This document shows positions 9,443-17,511 of a stretch of DNA of 64,000 nucleotides, piece after piece; within the stretch, counting starts at the first letter, position 1, and each line of letters starts with the position of its first letter. The stretch is from positions 62,001 through 126,000 of the forward strand of contig NZ_FOOU01000002.1 of NCBI RefSeq assembly GCF_900113275.1, read 5' to 3'. The position numbers and the translations under genes are program-made. This DNA comes from Neptunomonas qingdaonensis (GTDB lineage Bacteria; Pseudomonadota; Gammaproteobacteria; Pseudomonadales; Balneatricaceae). The notes under the pieces were generated by a model, which was given only the letters and a program-made list of their open reading frames with translations, had not been told where the DNA came from and did no database searches.

Positions 9443-12274
9443 TTGAAAGCAATAACCATGAATAAGAAATGCAAACATCTTGCAACAGCTATCACCGTAA
9501 CCAGTATTCTATTATTACCCATAGCACAAGGCACTCAAGCAAATTCAGACGCCGTGTACATGCAAGAGGTTAATTCGTACTTACAACAAGGGAAAAGCAA
9601 TGCGGCTATCATAGTGCTTAAAAACGTACTCCAAAAAGATCCAAAAGATGCCGGTGCCAGGCTGATATTAGGTAATATTTATAGAGCACAAGGCAACATC
9701 CCTGCTGCCGAAAAAGAGATTAATGAAGCGCACACCTTAAATCCAGATGATCCTGATACAAGTATAGCTTATTCAAAATTTCTTCTACAAAACAATAAAT
9801 TAAAAGAATTAGAAAGCATTCTATCCAATACCGAAGGCTGGTCTGATGAACAGCTAATCGAAGCTTATATATTACAAACTCAGGCAAACGTATACCGGGG
9901 AAATATTGCCGAGGCAGAAAAAAAATTGGATCAGGCAGTACAACTGGATCCCAATAAACCTATCGTATTATTTAGCCAAGCAGTCCTAGAAATCCAACGT
10001 CGCCAACCTGATGATGCAAAAAAATATTTAGAACAGCTACTCGCTACAGAGCCAGATCATGTTCAGGGACTAATGCTAGTAGGCGAATTGGCAATGGCCA
10101 AACAGGATTACCCGCTTGCCATCCAAACTTTCGAATCAGCAAGTAAAAAACAACCTAACATTGGCATCGCGAACATCAGCTTAGCCCAAGCCCTCATAGC
10201 AGATAATCAACTCGAAAAAGCGACCCTGCAACTACAAAAAGTTTTAGACATAGACCCCGGGCATCCTGATGCAAACGCCTTACAAGCAAAGATAGAATTT
10301 ACAAACAAACGCTTTAGAGAATCTACACAATACGCCGAAGCAGGCTTATCACAGTCAGAGAAAAACACTGAGCTGGTCTATATTGCAGCAGCATCTTATT
10401 ATGCGACCGATCGTTACGAGATTGCTTATGCCCAAATTAAAAAGGTTTTAGCGCGCTATCCCGGCCATGTAGAATCGCTTAAGCTAAAAGCCGCGATTGA
10501 ATTAAAGTTAGACTTAATAAATGAAGCCACTGCAACATTATCGCAAATTAATAATGAATCATTTAAAGAAAGTGATGATCAATTACTTATTGCAACAGGA
10601 ATCGCTTCATTAAAGGATAAAGATTACATTTCCAGCAAAAGACTCCTCGACCAAGCGTCAAACTTACAAAGTGCCGATCCACGAGTGAGCTTAGGCCAGG
10701 CAACAATTGCCGCCATAGAAGGTGATCACAACGCAACCATTAAAGCTCTTGAAACAGCAATAGAAAAATCACCTGATTCTCAGCAAGCCCAAACAGCGCT
10801 GATTTTAACCTATCTGCAAGACAAACAGTTCGACAAAGCGCTTGAGCGGGCAATACAGTTTTCACTGGATCATCCCAAAAACCCCAATGGGGAAACCTTC
10901 AAAGGCCTGAGCTACGTTATGCTTAAAGACTTCTCTAAAGCTGCAGCGGCTTTCAACGCGGCCCTTGCTATAGAGCCCGGCAACCCTAATGCCAGTCATA
11001 ACTTGGCGTCAATCATAAAACGCCAGGATAACGATACAAAAAAAATCCGCGCGATTCATGAAAATGTATTAAAGCTACATCCTGATAATCTTAATTCTCT
11101 TATTGAATTATCAATACTTGATCAGAGCGCTGGCGAACATGATAATGCCACTCAACGGCTTGAGCATGCCATTAAGACCACCCCTGACGCACCCCGGCCC
11201 TACCTGATCTTATCGACTCTTTACCTTCAGCAAAACAAACTCGCACAATCTCTGGCTGTTAGCGAACAGGCACTCAAAATAAACCCTGACAACCCCGGAT
11301 TCCTCACATTAGCAGGCAAAGCACAACAAATGAGTGGCCAATATGACACCGCAACTGATTACTATACAAAAGCCATCGCCGTTGCCCCTGAAGCCGTTAT
11401 GCCTCATTACTTACTTGGCCAACTGTATCAACAAACCAACCAGCTAACACTTGCTGAAGCAACTATTGATAAAACACTGAGCCTTATGCCGGATCACTTG
11501 GGTGCCCTTCTTATAAAAGCACAGCTTAATCTTAAATCAGGCAATCTTGAAAATGCTAAAAGCATCGCAACGCAACTCAAAGAAGCTGATCCAGAAAATT
11601 CATACATTACAGAGCTTCACGCCCAGATTGCTTACGCAGAGAAAGACCTGGACACTGCAGCTACCTTGTATAAAAAAGTGCTTAGCGAACGGAAAAATTC
11701 GGCACTCAATATACAATTAGCGTCCGTACTTTGGCAGCAACCCGACAAAAAAGAAGAAGCAACCTCTTTACTCACTCAATGGCTTGATAAAAACCCTGCC
11801 GATACCTTAACCCGCAATGTACTGGCTACCTTGTATTTGCAAGACAAACAAACAGACAATGCTATTTCAGAATTCACAAAAATTGTTAAGCTCACACCTA
11901 ACAACTCAACAGCCCACAACAATCTGGCCTGGTTATTATTCCAACGTAATGATATATCGGCAGCTGAGGATCACGCCAAAAAAGCAAATGAACTCAACCC
12001 TAATAACCCGCTGATAATGGATACTCTCGGTACAATACTTATGCAGAAAGGAGAGTTACTGGCAGCCGAGAAGCTGCTGGCAGATGCTTCTACGCTTCTA
12101 CCTGAAAACCCGGAAATACTGTTTCATCTTGCACAGGTCAATTTTAAAGCTGGACAAAAGACACAATCAGAAGTCATTTTAATAGAACTTCTGAGTGAAA
12201 AACACGCAACAGCAGCATTTAGTGAGCGTGAGGACGCTAAAAAAATGCTCAACGCTATTCAGAGCAGTAAATAA
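9443..12274 (+). CDS. prsT: PrsT, XrtA/PEP-CTERM system TPR-repeat protein
   Basis: Large secreted TPR protein of 943 aa. It starts at TTG 9443 with AGGAGA 6-7 nt upstream; ATG 9458 is 22 nt from that site, so less likely. An N-terminal signal peptide (to about residue 33; LATAITVTSILLLPIAQG then QANS) carries no lipobox cysteine that I can see, unlike many PrsT lipoproteins. The rest is more than 20 degenerate 34-residue tetratricopeptide units (for example ALAIEPGNPNASHNLA, KANELNPNNPLIMDTLG). Family TIGR02917 proteins accompany XrtA loci and are thought to scaffold polysaccharide assembly in the periplasm. It follows the flavoprotein gene by 36 bp and ends at a strong hairpin. Confidence 0.9.
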   Translation: MKAITMNKKCKHLATAITVTSILLLPIAQGTQANSDAVYMQEVNSYLQQGKSNAAIIVLKNVLQKDPKDAGARLILGNIYRAQGNIPAAEKEINEAHTLNPDDPDTSIAYSKFLLQNNKLKELESILSNTEGWSDEQLIEAYILQTQANVYRGNIAEAEKKLDQAVQLDPNKPIVLFSQAVLEIQRRQPDDAKKYLEQLLATEPDHVQGLMLVGELAMAKQDYPLAIQTFESASKKQPNIGIANISLAQALIADNQLEKATLQLQKVLDIDPGHPDANALQAKIEFTNKRFRESTQYAEAGLSQSEKNTELVYIAAASYYATDRYEIAYAQIKKVLARYPGHVESLKLKAAIELKLDLINEATATLSQINNESFKESDDQLLIATGIASLKDKDYISSKRLLDQASNLQSADPRVSLGQATIAAIEGDHNATIKALETAIEKSPDSQQAQTALILTYLQDKQFDKALERAIQFSLDHPKNPNGETFKGLSYVMLKDFSKAAAAFNAALAIEPGNPNASHNLASIIKRQDNDTKKIRAIHENVLKLHPDNLNSLIELSILDQSAGEHDNATQRLEHAIKTTPDAPRPYLILSTLYLQQNKLAQSLAVSEQALKINPDNPGFLTLAGKAQQMSGQYDTATDYYTKAIAVAPEAVMPHYLLGQLYQQTNQLTLAEATIDKTLSLMPDHLGALLIKAQLNLKSGNLENAKSIATQLKEADPENSYITELHAQIAYAEKDLDTAATLYKKVLSERKNSALNIQLASVLWQQPDKKEEATSLLTQWLDKNPADTLTRNVLATLYLQDKQTDNAISEFTKIVKLTPNNSTAHNNLAWLLFQRNDISAAEDHAKKANELNPNNPLIMDTLGTILMQKGELLAAEKLLADASTLLPENPEILFHLAQVNFKAGQKTQSEVILIELLSEKHATAAFSEREDAKKMLNAIQSSK

Positions 12275-12278
12275 GTAA

Positions 12279-12319
12279 CGAGGCATGCATATAAGCATTT
12301 ATGCATGCCTCGCTCTTTA
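12279..12319 (+). terminator. Hairpin terminator after prsT
   Basis: Perfect 13-bp inverted repeat CGAGGCATGCATA (12279-12291) / TATGCATGCCTCG (12300-12312), 8-nt loop, followed by CTCTTTAATT. It closes the flavoprotein-prsT transcription unit. Confidence 0.75.
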
Positions 12320-12417
12320 ATTAAGCGCTGTAACACCCACTTCTAGATACCTCGATTACATAGCTCCTTAGGCTTATCAAAACCCACTGACTTGATTCTG
12401 AATTAAGTTGTCCTACA

Positions 12418-12452
12418 CTAAATGCATCAATCAAATACAGTAAAGCATTTAG
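12418..12452. promoter_or_regulatory. Inverted repeat upstream of the first FeeM-like gene
   Basis: CTAAATGC (12418-12425) and GCATTTAG (12445-12452) form a perfect 8-bp inverted repeat 33 bp before the gene start. It could be an operator or a chance repeat; no known regulator motif is recognised. Confidence 0.2.
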
Positions 12453-12484
12453 CTTGACTTAACACACTAGATGAGTGTCCATCT

Positions 12485-13375
12485 ATGAAGCCAACCACAC
12501 CTACAAACAATATTGAGAGACGACGCGAGGTTAGGCTACGCCGAAGTAACTTAATGAGCAAAATGGATAGTAGCTCAATCACTTTTAAAATAGCCCAATC
12601 GCAAGAAGAACTAGAAAGTGCTTTCAAATTAGTCTGGCAGGCTTATGTTGCAACAGGGCTGCAACATAATTCAGGCGAAGGCATTCGTTTTACTAAATAT
12701 CACCTATTGCCCACAACAAGAGTGCTAATTGCCATATACCACCCAGAACTGGACAAAGAAAAACCAGATTACACAAAACTCCATGAGCAAAGCATTGTTG
12801 TTGGCACGCTATCAATAATAGAGGACTCTCCTTTAGGGCTGCCAATGGAGGAGATTTGTGGCAATAATGTCATGCAATTACGGAAAGATGGGCACAAATT
12901 AGTTGAAATTGTAGGGCTTGCGATTAACCCAGACTACCGCAAATATAATATTGCTATGTATCTTTATAAGCTGATGTTCCAGTTTGTACGACACAAAGAC
13001 ATAACTGATGTTGCATGCTCTGTAACGAAGAAACATTTGAGCTTTTATCGCAGAATGCTATTATTTAAAACCTTAGGTGAGATCAAAGAATACTCTGCTG
13101 CTAACAAATTAGAGACCCAGTGCCATATACTCAATATTAAAGAAGCAGAGACGACAGCAGAAGCGGTTTATAACGCTGACAACTTTGACGCGAACCTGTT
13201 TACATTTTTCTTTACCGACACACCGGAAGCCAATCGTTTGAAGGGTGAAGGAACGCCTTTATCAGAAGAGCTATTAACATACTTCCTCAACAAAGATACT
13301 CTAGATTTAGATGATGCAACTAAGCTCATTTTGAGAGATGAATATAAGAAAATCGCCTCTGTTTTTCCTTTCTGA
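12485..13375 (+). CDS. FeeM-like N-acyltransferase (N-acyl amino acid synthase-like), copy 1
   Basis: 296 aa. Residues ~34-190 form a GNAT/autoinducer-synthase-like domain similar to N-acyl amino acid synthase FeeM: FKIAQSQEELESAFKLVWQAYV, KYHLLPTTRVLIAI, VVGTLSIIEDSPLGLPMEE, VEIVGLAINPDYRK, HLSFYRRMLLFKTLGE. It is a clear paralogue of the gene at 16024-16929 (same motif order, LVWQ.Y, TKYHL, GLP.(D/E)E, HL/IGFYRR). FeeM enzymes transfer an acyl chain from acyl-ACP to an amino acid. The next gene, 38 bp away, is a ThiF-like adenylyltransferase, so the two probably act in one pathway. The first ~30 residues are basic and unaligned; a later Met at 12554 cannot be excluded. Confidence 0.75.
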   Translation: MKPTTPTNNIERRREVRLRRSNLMSKMDSSSITFKIAQSQEELESAFKLVWQAYVATGLQHNSGEGIRFTKYHLLPTTRVLIAIYHPELDKEKPDYTKLHEQSIVVGTLSIIEDSPLGLPMEEICGNNVMQLRKDGHKLVEIVGLAINPDYRKYNIAMYLYKLMFQFVRHKDITDVACSVTKKHLSFYRRMLLFKTLGEIKEYSAANKLETQCHILNIKEAETTAEAVYNADNFDANLFTFFFTDTPEANRLKGEGTPLSEELLTYFLNKDTLDLDDATKLILRDEYKKIASVFPF

Positions 13376-13413
13376 TTAAAGCAATATCCGCTTTATAGGG
13401 AGCCACCCGAATA

Positions 13414-14298
13414 ATGAATACCTACTACGACACTGCTGTTTGCAGGAACCTGGGCCTTATCAGCCCGGATGAACAACAAAAACTTTTATCCAGCCGCATA
13501 GCCGTTGCAGGACTCGGCGGGCTTGGAGGTATTAACCTACTGACATTAGTCAGAATGGGTATAGGTGCATTTAACATCGCCGATCTGGATGAATTTTCGG
13601 CCGCAAACTCCAACAGACAAATTGGAGCAACCAGCAGCACGGTCGACAGAAAAAAAACCGATGTTTTAGCCGAAATGGCAAAAGATATACACCCTGACCT
13701 ACCCATCAACATTTTTGATATAGGAGTTCAGCCAGAAAACGTATACGAATTCCTTAAAGATGTAGATGTCATCGTGGACAGTATTGATTTTTTTCAGATG
13801 AATGCCAGGCGTCTATTATACAAAACCGCACGAGAGCTAAAAATCCCTGTCGTATTTGCTGCCCCGCTAGGTTTTTCTGGCACACTACATGTCTTTACAC
13901 CAGATTCGATGAGCTTTGATGAGTATTTTGATATTAATGATTCGATGACAAGATACGACCAACTCGTAGCCTTTGCTGTCGGACTCTGTCCCCGAGGCAC
14001 ACACTGGAAATACATGGACTCGTCAAAAGTTGACCTAACCTCTGAATCCGGCCCGTCATTATCAAGTGCTTGTAATATCGCTTCTGGCTTATTAACGACA
14101 GAAGCCCTTTGCCTGCTACTTAATAGAGCCGATAGAGCCGCTAAACCGGTTCCTTACTACACTCAGTATGACCCCTACCGCAGGATATATCGTACTGGCA
14201 CTCTGCGATTTGGAAATCGAGGACCACTACAACGCTTAAAGCGTTGGCTTGTCGCACGTCAGTTCAGAGACCAAGCAGAGGCACTGAACAACAATTAA
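13414..14298 (+). CDS. ThiF/MoeB/E1-like adenylyltransferase
   Basis: 294 aa, one E1-like domain. The nucleotide-binding loop VAGLGGLGG is at residues 31-39, the acidic strand end is ADLDEF (57-61), the NRQ motif is at 67-69 with the conserved Arg68, and VDVIVDSIDFFQMNARR supplies the Asp that E1 enzymes use with Mg-ATP. No CxxC zinc pairs of MoeB/ThiF are visible, and no ubiquitin-like or ThiS-like partner is nearby, so classic sulfur transfer is unlikely. Known for the family: ATP-dependent adenylation of a carboxylate. Inferred: activation of the product of the preceding FeeM-like enzyme or another small acid. Ends at a strong bidirectional terminator. Confidence 0.82.
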   Translation: MNTYYDTAVCRNLGLISPDEQQKLLSSRIAVAGLGGLGGINLLTLVRMGIGAFNIADLDEFSAANSNRQIGATSSTVDRKKTDVLAEMAKDIHPDLPINIFDIGVQPENVYEFLKDVDVIVDSIDFFQMNARRLLYKTARELKIPVVFAAPLGFSGTLHVFTPDSMSFDEYFDINDSMTRYDQLVAFAVGLCPRGTHWKYMDSSKVDLTSESGPSLSSACNIASGLLTTEALCLLLNRADRAAKPVPYYTQYDPYRRIYRTGTLRFGNRGPLQRLKRWLVARQFRDQAEALNNN

Positions 14299-14342
14299 GC
14301 CACTTAACAAAACTCTGTATAAAAACTTAAGAGACAGATACT

Positions 14343-14380
14343 AAAAACCCTAAAGATTTCTCTTTAGGGTTTTTATTTTT
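14343..14380. terminator. Bidirectional terminator between the ThiF-like and PEP-CTERM genes
   Basis: Perfect 14-bp stem AAAAACCCTAAAGA (14343-14356) / TCTTTAGGGTTTTT (14361-14374) with a 4-nt loop, A-rich before and T-rich after, lying between convergent genes. Confidence 0.88.
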
Positions 14381-14409
14381 TAGACTAAGATTTTAATGAG
14401 CGATCTTTC

Positions 14410-15279
14410 TTAAGCCTGTTTTTTTGCTTTACGACGAGCCACACCTGCCATACCAGCCAAACCAAGGCCGAACAGCGCTAAAGTAGCTGGTTCAGGAACT
14501 TTATTAAACTCGATCCCGATTTTACCAGAAACTGCTTGCCTTGTGTCGGCTTCCACCGTAAATTTCTCAAAATCTCCGGAGGTCAATGCTAAGTTATAAA
14601 ATGGATCAGGAGCTACAAAATATCCTACACCATCTTTATCAGACAAAAGATCATCAGTCAACGAAACTGAAAGATCTGTACCGAAACTACCAGCATTAGA
14701 TCCACCTTGATTGGGGTCTAGTGAACCAGTACCACCGACAACCGCGCCTGTTGCTATTTTAAAATCATCAGCATCAGAAGCTGTACCCCATAGCGTTGAA
14801 CCTGCACCTAAGCCGAGACCTGGCGATGTGAAAACTGTGTCATACTCTGGATCTATCCATAACGAATAGCTACCACCCGAAAACATAAATTCGGTAACTG
14901 TAGGATCTCCAACCCTAGGGCTATAAGTACCCGACCCTAAGAACGTACCATACATCCCATAATCCTGTCCTGAAGTACCTACAGGTGGCGTAGATAAATA
15001 AGCAGGCTGTAGAACATTATCTAACTCAAAACCAACTAAGCTAAATTTTATAGATACAGTAAAATCCGTAGCTGATGTAAACTCTACAATTTCACTATAA
15101 TTACCTATTATTTCGTCTGCAGTAACTGAATTAGGCACAGGATTCAACGCATTCACTGTACCCGGCACAACTCCTTCATTTACTGTAAAAATTCCTCCCG
15201 CCATTGCACTTGTACTAAACATTGCTCCTGCTGCAACGATTGCAGTAGATAAACACAAGCCTTTAGTTAATTTTTTCAT
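14410..15279 (-). CDS. PEP-CTERM sorting domain protein (exosortase substrate)
   Basis: 289 aa exported protein. An N-terminal signal peptide runs to about residue 27 (LCLSTAIVAAGAMFSTSAMA). The C-terminus is a textbook PEP-CTERM tail: VPEP at 261-264, a hydrophobic helix LALFGLGLAGMAGVA, then a basic end RRKAKKQA. XrtA should cut near the PEP and release or anchor the protein in the matrix. The middle is Gly/Ser/Thr/Asp-rich and without cysteine, typical of these low-complexity substrates; no enzymatic motif is recognised. GGAGAT lies 6 nt before the ATG. A sigma-54 promoter is centred ~70 bp upstream, so it is probably PrsR-controlled. It is the only PEP-CTERM substrate I find in the window. 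Confidence 0.92.
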   Translation of the reverse strand: MKKLTKGLCLSTAIVAAGAMFSTSAMAGGIFTVNEGVVPGTVNALNPVPNSVTADEIIGNYSEIVEFTSATDFTVSIKFSLVGFELDNVLQPAYLSTPPVGTSGQDYGMYGTFLGSGTYSPRVGDPTVTEFMFSGGSYSLWIDPEYDTVFTSPGLGLGAGSTLWGTASDADDFKIATGAVVGGTGSLDPNQGGSNAGSFGTDLSVSLTDDLLSDKDGVGYFVAPDPFYNLALTSGDFEKFTVEADTRQAVSGKIGIEFNKVPEPATLALFGLGLAGMAGVARRKAKKQA

Positions 15280-15343
15280 TTTAGATCTCCATTCCGCTCA
15301 ATCTGTTCAAATGAGTCTTTATAACTCTTGTAATCTAAGTAAA

Positions 15344-15358
15344 GCATGCTTCGTGCCA
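15344..15358 (-). promoter_or_regulatory. Sigma-54 (RpoN) promoter of the PEP-CTERM gene
   Basis: Read on the minus strand, TGGCACGAAGCATGC matches the RpoN consensus TGGCACG-N4-TTGC at every fixed position except one T. The GG and GC are exactly spaced. Transcription would start near 15332, about 50 nt before the start codon at 15279. Confidence 0.8.
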
Positions 15359-15472
15359 CTTATAAAAAAAGATTGTTTATCATGCGGTTACGAATTCATA
15401 CATATTACAACGACTAGACTTTGTAAAAAAAGCTGACAAAAAACCTAAATCGTAATTCCAGATATATAGCTG

Positions 15473-15915
15473 CTCTATTGATGAATGACCGTCTATTATT
15501 GATGTACAGAACGTGTAGGCGATTGGGAAGCGGATACCGTGTCAGGTAAATTAAGGCACTTAGGGCCTGTTAACGCTTACCGAAGAAAAAGTTGATTTTA
15601 ACTTATTCAGCAGACTGTAAGCATGCAGAAACAGCCACTCCGGCGATTATCGATAGGCGACTGCCGAACAGAGATAATGTGCTTATCATCACCTCTCCCT
15701 TTGATAACGCTGGAAAATTCGGTGAGCAACTTGAAGTTAATATTTATTTTGATGATCCATACTCATCCTGAGGGCGTGACTAGAACAAAAACATCAACGG
15801 CCTGCTCAGTCAATATATATTCCAAAAGAATCCATTATCGCGGCATAAGCGACGAACAAGTAAAACAGCTACAAACTCGATTAAATATAAGACATAGAAA
15901 GTGTCTTGGCTGTAG
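15473..15915 (+). mobile_element. Decayed IS30-family transposase remnant
   Basis: Fragments of an IS30 transposase in several frames: SIDE (15474) then a stop, RVGDWEADTVSGK from 15512 (the IS30 catalytic-domain signature), AETATPAIIDRRLPNRDNV around 15625-15685, FDNAGKFGEQLEV, NGLLSQYI near 15800, and DEQVKQLQTRLN...RKCLG near 15855-15910. Frameshifts, stops and missing segments show it is dead. No intact terminal repeats were found. An open frame of 156 codons at 15623-16093 crosses it but is not a gene; only its middle part matches transposase. Confidence 0.8.
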
Positions 15916-16023
15916 CTGCCACAGAAGGTTTTGCATAAACCCTGTCAGGCCGCATAGGCGAGTGTTGCGCCTATGCTTTGAATTCACGCATCACTACTCA
16001 CTTTTTAAATTTGCATCATCTGT

Positions 16024-16929
16024 TCAAACTTGCATCATATTGTTGACGTTATTATCAAGATGGAGGCAGGGTAAAGCCAACTCAACTCCGTAGCGCCTAT
16101 ACTCTGCTTTCAAACTATTCGCTGCATCAATATCAATCTGAGACTGAAGACTAGAGCAGCTAGTCATAAAATGATTGATCCGATCTTTACTCCAGGGTTT
16201 CGTTTTAAGAGAGTTCTGCAACAAGCACATTGCCTTTGTCTCTAAAAAGTAACACCACTCATCATCCTCACACAACGTACTTGTTCGTTTATTAAATAAC
16301 GCCCGGCCTTCTTTTACGGATACATGATGCACCTGAACAGGCGTTCCGTTTCCCATCGTATACTCAGATAGCTTACCCAACGGTTTAAAGCCAAAGAAGC
16401 GGCGGTAAAAACCAATATGCCTCTGGGTTAACGAAACGACAACCCCTGTAATATTAGCCAACTCGCAGTATTCATATGCCAGATGAAAAAGCTTTAAAAA
16501 AACCCTCTTATCTTCACCATCGTTATTACAGACAAACCCCATTATTTCGACCTGATTAGGGTTATTTTGCCGCAACTCGTCTATTTCAGCTTTACATACC
16601 TCATCCGCCGGCAACCCCAAACAACCATCGTGAGCCACGGTTAGCGTACCTATCACCCGGCTAACGGTACGTAGCTTGCCATCTACTTCTTTCTCTTCTT
16701 TCACGGAGGCTATAAATACTTTTGATCTGGGGTCCAAATGGTATTTTGTAACACGCTTTCCCGCTTTATCGTCAGGATGCAACCCCACTTTTATATAACC
16801 CTGCCACACCAACTCAAATGCCTGTTCAAGCTCATCTCGCGTGGTTGCCAGTCCATAAGTTACTTTAGGGTTGTCGAATACTTTTTCCGAATCTAGCGAA
16901 GGCTTTACTTTCAGTAATTGTCTTGGCAT
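16024..16929 (-). CDS. FeeM-like N-acyltransferase, copy 2
   Basis: 301 aa paralogue of the gene at 12485. Shared order of motifs: TTRDELEQAFELVWQGYI, TKYHLDPRSKVFIAS, VIGTLTVAHDGCLGLPADE, VEIMGFVCNN, ITGVVVSLTQRHIGFYRRFFGFKPLG. GAGG lies 7 nt before ATG 16929. An RpoN promoter lies at 17100-17114 with a ~170 nt leader. The last few residues run towards the IS30 remnant and may have been altered by it. It probably transfers a fatty acyl group to an amino acid or amine; the product is unknown. It stands alone, without a ThiF partner. Confidence 0.75.
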   Translation of the reverse strand: MPRQLLKVKPSLDSEKVFDNPKVTYGLATTRDELEQAFELVWQGYIKVGLHPDDKAGKRVTKYHLDPRSKVFIASVKEEKEVDGKLRTVSRVIGTLTVAHDGCLGLPADEVCKAEIDELRQNNPNQVEIMGFVCNNDGEDKRVFLKLFHLAYEYCELANITGVVVSLTQRHIGFYRRFFGFKPLGKLSEYTMGNGTPVQVHHVSVKEGRALFNKRTSTLCEDDEWCYFLETKAMCLLQNSLKTKPWSKDRINHFMTSCSSLQSQIDIDAANSLKAEYRRYGVELALPCLHLDNNVNNMMQV

Positions 16930-17099
16930 CTTAGAACCTCACCGAAGCAGTGAGCGAGAGTCCATTCCCGTTATACGGCGCTGATAAATAAAGTGCTTCT
17001 TCTAAATAAATTTTATCTTCACAGGAATAAAAAGTTCTCATAATCACCTTGCTCTCACATCACAATGTTTTGAGTCTATACATATTCCTATTCCTATAT

Positions 17100-17114
17100 G
17101 CTAGATTCGTGCCA
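17100..17114 (-). promoter_or_regulatory. Sigma-54 (RpoN) promoter of FeeM-like copy 2
   Basis: Minus-strand TGGCACGAATCTAGC has the -24 TGGCACG perfectly and the -12 GC at the correct 10-nt spacing after GG. Same architecture as the promoter at 15344-15358; both share an ACCGCA-N-GAT string some 14-31 nt upstream, possibly by chance. Confidence 0.72.
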
Positions 17115-17292
17115 CTATTCAATCCTGCGGTATCAAACAAGCCAACCAGGGAAAGCAAGAACAAGTATAAAACTGGGCAAACATGACTGCTACATAGCAT
17201 CTGCAACGACGCAAATGGAACTTAAGCGCAGGTTCATTAGCCCGTAATAAATTATTTGACTAACTTTTTAAACAAGATGCTGGGAAACTAAA

Positions 17293-17317
17293 TGATTCAA
17301 TCAGATAAATTGAATCA
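17293..17317. promoter_or_regulatory. Possible activator-binding inverted repeat
   Basis: TGATTCAAT (17293-17301) and ATTGAATCA (17309-17317) form a perfect 9-bp inverted repeat with a 7-nt spacer, ~180 bp upstream of the RpoN promoter. This is the usual place and symmetry for an NtrC-type enhancer site, so PrsR binding is possible (inference). Confidence 0.35.
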
Positions 17318-17511
17318 AAAAACAGACACTATTAACCAAGAACAAAAAAATTCTTTATAAAACAGAAATATAGCGTGTCACTTTTTGGATACAACACGTA
17401 TGGCATAAACCTTTTCCAACGACGAATTAGAGCATACAACCCTCATCAGTAGGCAGCTAATCCTCTCAGTAAGCAACGTTTTGTTTTTAATATAAGCTCA
17501 ATAAATTTAAG

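Larger units (their letters stand above)
16930..17511. other. 582-bp intergenic region, regulatory
   Basis: No gene recognised. It holds the RpoN promoter (17100-17114) and a 9-bp inverted repeat (17293-17317), which would be an upstream activator position relative to that promoter. Nothing else is supported on either strand. Confidence 0.5.

Noticed and set aside
15623-16093. 156-codon plus-strand open frame
   Set aside because: It crosses the IS30 remnant; only a short inner part (DEQVKQLQTRLN) is in the transposase frame, and its 3' end overlaps the FeeM copy 2 gene.
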